Of a stretch of 39,463 nt of DNA, positions 34,228 through 39,463 are shown piece by piece (position 1 is the first letter of the stretch; each line of letters starts with the position of its first letter). The position numbers and the translations under genes are program-made. Below the pieces are notes generated by a model. It was not told where the DNA came from. It did no database searches and worked only from the letters and a program-made list of their open reading frames with translations. Source of the stretch: Acidobacteriota bacterium (GTDB lineage Bacteria > Acidobacteriota > Thermoanaerobaculia > Multivoradales > JAGPDF01); the NCBI GenBank assembly GCA_012521815.1, contig JAAYLR010000012.1, positions 1 through 39,463 of the forward strand, read 5' to 3'.

Positions 34228-34228
34228 T

Positions 34229-35254
34229 CTAGCGTGCCTTGATCTTGTACAAGCGGCTGGCGTTGGCCCGTACTGGGTCAGAAACATTACGGTCGGCGGC
34301 CAGGTTCTTCAAGTCCCGGACGCCGAGACGCGGCACCAGCCGCACCGCCACCGCGACCGGAGTCTTGGGGTTGCGCGCCAGGGCGAGCACGATCCGGTAT
34401 TTGGTGATCCACTCCCGGTGCCGGGAGACCTCGAGCAGTACCTCCTCGATCACCGCGCGGCTGCTGGCGATCTGCTCCAGCTCGTCCTCGCTCATGGCGC
34501 TGCCGTTGAGGGCCGCCCGGGCCACCGACTGGTTGAGGTCACGCACCAGGATCCCGCGCAGGGTCCGGGAGGCGCCACGTGCCAGCTTGATCCGCAGCGG
34601 CACGGGCAGCGACCGGATCTGCCCCTCGGTGAGGCCCGTGGACTCGTCCATCTCGCCGTGCGGCGCGCTCTGGCGAGCCTCGTTCAGAGCCGCGAGATCC
34701 GCCGCATCGAGCGCGTCCTCTTCGTCGAGGAGATCCGGGGGCGGCGCGATCGGTTCCGGCGCCCGGACGAGGTGCTCCCGGTACTCGTGGAGCCGGCGCT
34801 GGACGCCGGGGGCGAGCCGTGGGTTGCGCTCGAGCGAGTCGAGGATCTCGGGCGCCTCGACGATCGCGTCCTGGCGAAGGATGAGGATCTCCTGCAGCTC
34901 CGGCGAAATCACTCCGGCCAGCTCCGCGAGGAGATCCCGCGGAACGTCTCGCCGCCGGAGCACCGCGGCCACCACCGTGGGGTGCCGGTGGTGCCGGCCG
35001 AGGTAGACGAGCTCACGCTCGCCCGCGTCCTGAGTCACGAAGGCGGCGAGGATCCGTGGTTCCATCCGGGCCAGCGCCGCCTCGGCCCGCGCCGCCATCT
35101 CGGGCTCACCGCTCCCGGCGATGAGGATCTGCAGGTTGAGGAGCCGCTCGAGCGAAAGCGGAAGCAGGCCATCGGCCGCCGCCGCCACCAGGCGCCGATC
35201 GGAGCCCGAGAGCACCGCCGCGACGAGCGGATCGTCGAGAGGCGGCGTGTTCAG
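34229..35254 (-). CDS. repeat protein of unknown function next to RodZ (ARNPKTP family, long form)
   Basis: A helical protein of about 341 residues with no recognised enzymatic motif. The C-terminal part contains LARNPKTPVAVAVRLVP with Asn295 and ends DLKNLAADRNVSDPVRANAS, a pattern close to leucine-rich repeat variant or HEAT-type units. The gene at 36250 encodes the same C-terminal signature, so the two are paralogues placed on both sides of RodZ. No ATG, GTG or TTG opens the frame near its natural beginning. The best start is CTG at 35254, which overlaps the RodZ stop as CTGA, just as ATGA and GTGA overlaps link other genes here; GTG at 35215 is the alternative. Function unknown. Confidence 0.65.
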   Translation of the reverse strand: MNTPPLDDPLVAAVLSGSDRRLVAAAADGLLPLSLERLLNLQILIAGSGEPEMAARAEAALARMEPRILAAFVTQDAGERELVYLGRHHRHPTVVAAVLRRRDVPRDLLAELAGVISPELQEILILRQDAIVEAPEILDSLERNPRLAPGVQRRLHEYREHLVRAPEPIAPPPDLLDEEDALDAADLAALNEARQSAPHGEMDESTGLTEGQIRSLPVPLRIKLARGASRTLRGILVRDLNQSVARAALNGSAMSEDELEQIASSRAVIEEVLLEVSRHREWITKYRIVLALARNPKTPVAVAVRLVPRLGVRDLKNLAADRNVSDPVRANASRLYKIKAR

Positions 35255-36174
35255 CGTGGCTGCTCTCCGCCTGCGGAGCCGGCGGCTCCGGGCCGTTCGA
35301 TGCGCAATCCCCGCACGACGTTGCCGGGCGAGGCCGGCAACGAGAAGGGGCGGCCGTTGACGAGCAGGTCGACCGCTGCGCGATTGCCGAGCGTGAGCTC
35401 CACCCAGGAATCCGCTTCGAGCACGATCGCTTCTCCCCCGGCCAGCAGCTCGCCCGGCCGCCGCCGCCCGTCGACCCGTGCCTCGATCCAGCACTCGTCG
35501 CGCAACAGGATCTCCACCACCAGGGGGGCCGCGAGGGCGACCTCGGGACCCGCCTCCAGCGCCGCTCGCGGGGAAAGATCCGGCACCGCCGCGACCTCCG
35601 CGGGGCTCGCGTTCACCGGGGGCCCGGCTGGCGCCGGGGTCTCCGGCGAAGCTTCCGGCGTCACGGCGAGGTCGTCCGCGTCCTGACGCTGGCTGCCGGG
35701 AACCGCGGTCGCGGCGATCGCCGGGACCAGGGAGGGGGGCTCGTCGCCGCGCTCCAGCGCCCGCCGCTCGGCCCAGAAAGAGAGCATCACCGCCACTCCC
35801 AGGAGCACGACCATCGCCGCTGCGAGCAGGAGGCCGTAGCCCCAGGGGTTCGAGAAACGGCGGCGCGGCGCCGGCTTCTCCTCCGTCACCGCCGTTCCCT
35901 CGGTGCCGACGAGCAGGAAGGCGTTGACCACCTCGTCGGGATCGAGTCCCACGACCCGCGCGTACTCCCGCAGGAAGCCACGCGCGAAGACCGGCGCGGG
36001 CAGCACGTCGAACCGGCCCTCCTCGAGCGCTTCGAGGTAGCGAAGGCTGATCCGCGTGCTGTCGGAGATCTCGCGCAGGCTCACGCCACGCGCCTCGCGC
36101 TGCCGCCGGAGCCAGGGGCCGAAGGCGACCTCGGGTGCGGTCTCTTCGGGATTGTGAGGAGGATTCTCCTGCAT
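35251..36174 (-). CDS. rodZ: RodZ-like cytoskeletal protein
   Basis: About 307 residues from ATG at 36174 (GTG at 36201 is also possible). An N-terminal helix-turn-helix of the RodZ type (FGPWLRRQREARGVSLREIS, then SLRYLEALEEGRFDVLPAPV and GFLREYARVVGLD) is followed by one membrane helix at about 115-135, a Pro/Ala-rich linker, and a C-terminal beta domain of the DUF4115 kind (CWIEARVDGRR, LTLGNRAAVDLLVNGRP). RodZ links the MreB filaments inside the cell to the wall-synthesis machine outside. It sits between two related repeat proteins in one gene row. No MreB is in the window. Confidence 0.9.
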   Translation of the reverse strand: MQENPPHNPEETAPEVAFGPWLRRQREARGVSLREISDSTRISLRYLEALEEGRFDVLPAPVFARGFLREYARVVGLDPDEVVNAFLLVGTEGTAVTEEKPAPRRRFSNPWGYGLLLAAAMVVLLGVAVMLSFWAERRALERGDEPPSLVPAIAATAVPGSQRQDADDLAVTPEASPETPAPAGPPVNASPAEVAAVPDLSPRAALEAGPEVALAAPLVVEILLRDECWIEARVDGRRRPGELLAGGEAIVLEADSWVELTLGNRAAVDLLVNGRPFSLPASPGNVVRGLRIERPGAAGSAGGEQPR

Positions 36175-36249
36175 CGTACGGGTGGGCGTCACACCGGTCA
36201 CAGCCCCGCTGCGCGTCCACCGCGCGAGTGGGCCCGATCCGCCAGCAAT

Positions 36250-37029
36250 CTATCCGCGCCCCTGCCGTGGGTCAACCGCGCCACGCTCCCGGGCCGCCAG
36301 CCCGCTGAGCAGGCGCGCCCGTTGCCGGACCGCCTCGGCCAGCCGGGGATCGATCGCGATCGCCGCGAGCTCCGCCTTGCGCAACGCCGGGAGCAGGGCG
36401 AGGACGGTGGCCAGCGGGGTCTTCGGGTTGCGGGCGAGCGCGGCCCGCACCGCGGGACGCGCTCCCCACCGCCGGCTCGCCGCCACCGCCGCCAGGCAGC
36501 CGGGCACCGCCCGCTCGCTCGCGAGCAGCGGCATCAGCAGCCCCTCGGTGAGTCGCGGATTGTCGAGCAGGGCGACGACGACCCGCGGCGTCGGATCGAG
36601 CCGGAGGTGCGCGATCACCCCCGGGCCGCCGCTGCGAGCGAGCGCCGTCCGTTCGCCCACCGCCATCCCCGGCAGCCGCTCGACGAGCGCGAGGTCGGCC
36701 GCCCGCCGGACCGCGGGGTTCACTCGCGGGTCGCGGCCGATCCGGGCAAGATCGGGCCAGTAGAGGCTGCCCACCCACTCCAGCGCGAGGACCCGCGGGG
36801 TCGCCGGATGCGCGACGGCCTCGCGGCGGATCTCACGGCTCGCCGCGAGGCGCGGCACCGTGGCCAGCAGCCCGATGATCCGGCTGGTGACGAACGGGTT
36901 GCGCAGGACGATCCTCGCCTGCTCGGCTTCGAGCTGCGCCAGGTGGGCATCCACCAGCGCGGCGAGCTCCTCGCCCGCCGCCTCCGCGAGCCGCTCCGCG
37001 AGCCCTTCCGGTACCGGCCTGGTACTCAC
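36250..37029 (-). CDS. repeat protein of unknown function upstream of RodZ (ARNPKTP family, short form)
   Basis: A 259-residue alpha-helical protein, without signal peptide or membrane segment. Several units have the form NP-x-(T/V)-x... followed by a Leu-rich helix (RNPFVTSRI, HPATPRVLAL, DPRVNPAVRRAAD, DPTPRVVVALLDNPRL, ARNPKTPLATVLAL with Asn201), as in HEAT or leucine-rich variant repeats that serve as binding surfaces. The last 50 residues match the end of the protein encoded at 34229. GTG start, six bases after a TAGAGT hexamer, with GGAGAG directly before. It probably is the first gene of the RodZ row. Function unknown. Confidence 0.7.
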   Translation of the reverse strand: MSTRPVPEGLAERLAEAAGEELAALVDAHLAQLEAEQARIVLRNPFVTSRIIGLLATVPRLAASREIRREAVAHPATPRVLALEWVGSLYWPDLARIGRDPRVNPAVRRAADLALVERLPGMAVGERTALARSGGPGVIAHLRLDPTPRVVVALLDNPRLTEGLLMPLLASERAVPGCLAAVAASRRWGARPAVRAALARNPKTPLATVLALLPALRKAELAAIAIDPRLAEAVRQRARLLSGLAARERGAVDPRQGRG

Positions 37030-37035
37030 CTCTCC

Positions 37036-37041
37036 ACTCTA
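37036..37041 (-). promoter_or_regulatory. -10-like element of the repeat-protein/RodZ gene row
   Basis: TAGAGT on the minus strand ends six bases before the GTG start at 37029, so a transcript starting at the usual distance would begin on the start codon. It stands in a 53-bp divergent region back to back with the similar element of the GreA-domain gene. Confidence 0.42.
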
Positions 37042-37068
37042 GCCGCTCGCAGCCGCCAAGCGCTCTGC

Positions 37069-37074
37069 TATCCT
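37069..37074 (+). promoter_or_regulatory. -10-like element of the GreA-domain gene
   Basis: TGcTATCCT, an extended -10 motif, ends eight bases before the ATG at 37083 and no Shine-Dalgarno is present. The same hexamer at the same distance precedes the epimerase gene at 16369, which makes chance less likely. Confidence 0.42.
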
Positions 37075-37082
37075 GCGCCCGC

Positions 37083-39167
37083 ATGACCGAGTCCGGGGAG
37101 TCGTTCGCGAAGCTGATCGGCGAGGAGGCCTGGGCAGAGATCGACGATGCCTGGGTCGAGGCGGTCGCAGCCCGCCCGGGCGAGGTCACGCGTCACGCCG
37201 GGGTGTTGCAGCAGCTCGTCGCCGCCGGCCGTGAGCGCCAGGCCGCCGAGCTCTTCGAGGTGCTCGACGAGCAGCTCGTCGAAGCCGCGCTCTGGGAGCC
37301 GCGCCTGGCGCTGCTGCGCGAAGCCGGCCGCCTGGCCTCCGGCGGCGAAGCGCTGCACCGGCGGGTCGCCGAAACGCTCCGCCGCCTCTACGGCGACCGC
37401 CCCAGCTTCGAGGCGTTCGCCGAGAAGGTCGGCCTCTTCCGCGCCCCCGACGTGGTCCCGCGAACCTGGGAGAAGGTCGAACGCCTCCTCGCGCTGCTCG
37501 CCTTCGACGTCGGCACCGTGGTCGAGATGCAGGGGCGCGGCGTGGGCCGGATCGTCGAGGTCAACCTCGCGCTCGAAAGCCTCCGGATCGACCTCGAACG
37601 GCAGCCGGGGCTGGTGGTCGGCTTCCGCGCCGCGTCCCGCCTGCTCCGGACGTTGCCCGCCGGGCATTTCCTGCGCCGGAAGCTCGAGACCCCCGAGGAG
37701 CTGCAGGAGCTGGCGGCCGCCGATCCGCCAGCCCTGCTGGGCCTCCTGCTGGCGGGGAGCGAGCGGCCGCTCACCGCGGGAGAGATCAAGGAGGCCCTCG
37801 CCGGCCTCGTCGACGAGAAGCGCTGGACCTCCTGGTGGGCCAGCGCCCGCAAGCACCCGCAGGTCATCACGGGCGGCGGCGGCCGCCAGACCTACCACTG
37901 GGCGGCCTCGTCCGCGGCGGCGCTGAGCGCGCTGCGCGCGGAGTTCGAAGCCGCGGCGCCCCGCGAACGCCTCGACCTCCTCCGCCGTCACGCCAGCCGG
38001 GACGAGGCGTTCACCCGCGGCATGGCGGCCGGGATCGCCGCGCACGCCACCGCCGAACGGGAGCACGACCCCGCCCTCGCCTTCGAGAGCTGGTTCGCGC
38101 TCGAACGCGCCGGCGTCCTGCCACCGGACCTCGGCTGGACGATCGACGATCTGATCGGAGCCCCGGCCGATCCGCGGCGTCTGCTCGCCGGCCTCGAGGA
38201 CCGGATCCTGCGCGAACGCGCCCTGGCGATGATCCGGGAAAGGCGCGCGGACTGGGTCGAGATCTACCGCGACGCGCTGGCGAAGGAGGCCGATCCCCGC
38301 GTTCTCGGCTTCCTCACCGAGGCGCTCCGGAGCGTCGCTCCCGCCGAGCGGGAACGGTTCCTCGAAGAGCTGCTCAACCAGCCGCGCCGCAACCCCGCCG
38401 CCTTCGTCTGGTTCGTCGAGCAGGCGGCGGAAGAGGCCGAGCTGCGCGCCCGCAACCCGCTCCGCCTCCTCCAGCAGCTGCTCGCCAGCCTCCGCGACGG
38501 TGCGTTCACGCCGTTCCGCAGCCGGCTCGCCGCGATGATCGAATCCGGAGGCACCCTTCCCCGCCTCCTCTCGGCGCTCTCCGAGGAGCAGGCCGCTCAG
38601 GCCCTCGCGCTGCTCGAACGCGACCACGCGCTGGCCGACTACCAGCGCGCCCCTCTCCTCAACGCCCTGACGCTGCGCTTCCCGGCTCTCCGGGAGGGTG
38701 CGGAGAGTGGCCTTCTCTACGTGACCCCGGAGGCCCTCGCGGCCCGGCGTGAAGAGCTGCAACGGCTGACGCAGGTGGAGATTCCGGCCAACCGGAAGGC
38801 GATCGAGGAGGCGCGCGCCCACGGCGATCTCCGGGAGAACTTCGAGTACAAGGCGGCCCGGGAACGGCACGAGTACCTCAACGCCCGCGTCGCCGCCCTC
38901 CACCGCGATCTCGGCCGCGCCCGGCCTCTCGATCCGGCGACCATCGACGCCAGCGAGGTGCGCATCGGCACCCGCGTCACGCTGCGCGACCGCGAGGGCA
39001 ACGAGCGGCGCCTGACCATCCTCGGCCCCTGGGACAGCCGGCCGGAGGAGGGGATCGTCTCCTACGAGTCGGACCTCGCCAAGCGGCTGCTCGGCGGCAC
39101 GGTGGGCTCGGTGGTTCCGGTGGGCGAAAGCGAGCTCACGATCATCGGCATCGTCCCCTATCGGTGA
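37083..39167 (+). CDS. long GreA-domain transcription factor
   Basis: A 694-residue protein whose last 155 residues are a complete GreA: the coiled coil with GDLRENFEYKAARER (Asp582 and Glu585 matching the catalytic Asp41 and Glu44 of E. coli GreA) and the C-terminal FKBP-like part ending VGESELTIIGIVPYR. GreA rescues backtracked RNA polymerase by making it cleave its own RNA. The first 540 residues are mostly helical; near 141-200 a beta segment (FDVGTVVEMQGRGVGRIVEV) resembles polymerase-binding CarD/KOW-like folds. Long GreA forms of this kind are known in spirochaetes and chlamydiae. The N-terminal role is unknown. ATG start without ribosome site. Confidence 0.88.
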   Translation: MTESGESFAKLIGEEAWAEIDDAWVEAVAARPGEVTRHAGVLQQLVAAGRERQAAELFEVLDEQLVEAALWEPRLALLREAGRLASGGEALHRRVAETLRRLYGDRPSFEAFAEKVGLFRAPDVVPRTWEKVERLLALLAFDVGTVVEMQGRGVGRIVEVNLALESLRIDLERQPGLVVGFRAASRLLRTLPAGHFLRRKLETPEELQELAAADPPALLGLLLAGSERPLTAGEIKEALAGLVDEKRWTSWWASARKHPQVITGGGGRQTYHWAASSAAALSALRAEFEAAAPRERLDLLRRHASRDEAFTRGMAAGIAAHATAEREHDPALAFESWFALERAGVLPPDLGWTIDDLIGAPADPRRLLAGLEDRILRERALAMIRERRADWVEIYRDALAKEADPRVLGFLTEALRSVAPAERERFLEELLNQPRRNPAAFVWFVEQAAEEAELRARNPLRLLQQLLASLRDGAFTPFRSRLAAMIESGGTLPRLLSALSEEQAAQALALLERDHALADYQRAPLLNALTLRFPALREGAESGLLYVTPEALAARREELQRLTQVEIPANRKAIEEARAHGDLRENFEYKAARERHEYLNARVAALHRDLGRARPLDPATIDASEVRIGTRVTLRDREGNERRLTILGPWDSRPEEGIVSYESDLAKRLLGGTVGSVVPVGESELTIIGIVPYR

Positions 39168-39210
39168 CGACGCCGGCGCGGCGCGCGCGGGCAAGCCGGA
39201 ATCGCCGGGC

Positions 39211-39463
39211 TCAACGCGCGGTACGCGCGGGCGGCGGCAGCGTCTCCGAGTCGGCTTCGTCGTAGTAGTCGAGCAGCGCCGCCACCACCGCCGCCGCCAC
39301 TCGCTGCCGGAACTCCTGCGTCCGCAGCAGCTGGCGGTCCTCCGCGTTCGAGAGGTTGCAGACCTCGAGGAGGATCCGGGCCGGTACTTCGTTGTAGCGG
39401 AGCACCGCCGGCACCCAGGCGCGCCGGTTGCGAATGATCGTCTCGCGCACCGGCTTGAACGGA
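39211..39463 (-). CDS. N-acetylmuramoyl-L-alanine amidase (Amidase_3), C-terminal part
   Basis: The 5' part of this gene lies beyond the right edge. The 83 visible residues start PFKPVRETIIRNRRAWVPAV and contain VPARILLEVCNLSNAEDRQL, the region of the AmiC-type zinc amidases that holds the catalytic Glu (LLEVCNLSN, usually LVELGFLSN). The tail FRQRVAAAVVAALLDYYDEAD fits the last helix of the fold. These enzymes cut the bond between muramic acid and the stem peptide when cells divide or remodel the wall. It converges with the GreA-domain gene, leaving 43 bases between the stops. Confidence 0.82.
   Translation of the reverse strand, partial: PFKPVRETIIRNRRAWVPAVLRYNEVPARILLEVCNLSNAEDRQLLRTQEFRQRVAAAVVAALLDYYDEADSETLPPPARTAR

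Noticed and set aside
1-39463. Mobile elements, CRISPR arrays, tRNA or rRNA genes, phage genes
   Set aside because: None seen; no transposase, integrase, regular spacer pattern or RNA gene other than 6S RNA was recognised by reading both strands.

Overview
The window is about 39.5 kb of very GC-rich DNA, packed almost wall to wall with genes. There is no insertion sequence, phage gene, CRISPR array, tRNA or rRNA that I can see. Many neighbouring genes share ATGA or GTGA overlaps. The lipoprotein signal, the LolA-like protein, RodZ, the AlgI-type acyltransferase and the sugar-nucleotide genes suggest a Gram-negative, free-living bacterium. The style (about 70 percent GC, zapA / 6S RNA / rny / ymdB in a row, a long GreA-domain protein) fits an uncultured Acidobacteriota-like lineage, but that placement is an inference and no marker gene proves it.

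Layout. 1-1160: the end of an FtsX/MacB-type ABC permease and a LolA-like periplasmic protein. 1185-5684: two divergent paralogous GT-C-like membrane glycosyltransferases with C-terminal Ig-like domains. 5734-6771: a secreted S9-type peptidase. 6795-13095 (minus strand): a four-gene cassette of a PD40/LamG lipoprotein, an AlgI-type MBOAT and two AlgJ/AlgX-type SGNH proteins, which looks like a cell-surface O-acylation machine. The first and third products appear to share a C-terminal domain. 13144-23818: a surface-polysaccharide region with a flippase, methyltransferase, two NAD-dependent epimerases, three glycosyltransferases, a PIG-L deacetylase, glucose-1-phosphate cytidylyltransferase and a saccharopine dehydrogenase-like enzyme.

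23800-26833: an ABC importer of the nitrate/taurine type with two permease domains in one chain and a C-terminal extra domain on the ATPase, but no binding protein nearby. 26899-30768: a core block of WaaE-like glycosyltransferase, YmdB, RNase Y, 6S RNA and ZapA, read leftwards. 30940-32733: a long-chain acyl-CoA synthetase. 32785-37029 (minus): a five-gene row of a repeat protein, RodZ, a second related repeat protein, a DnaJ/TPR protein and a PP2C phosphatase, suggesting a module around cell shape. 37083-39167: a 694-residue protein ending in a complete GreA domain. The right edge holds the C-terminus of an N-acetylmuramoyl-L-alanine amidase.

The most notable observations are the acylation cassette with its shared domain, the repeat proteins on both sides of RodZ, the long GreA fusion, probable CTG starts, and a recurrent -10-like hexamer 6 to 11 bases before start codons that suggests leaderless or very short-leader transcripts.
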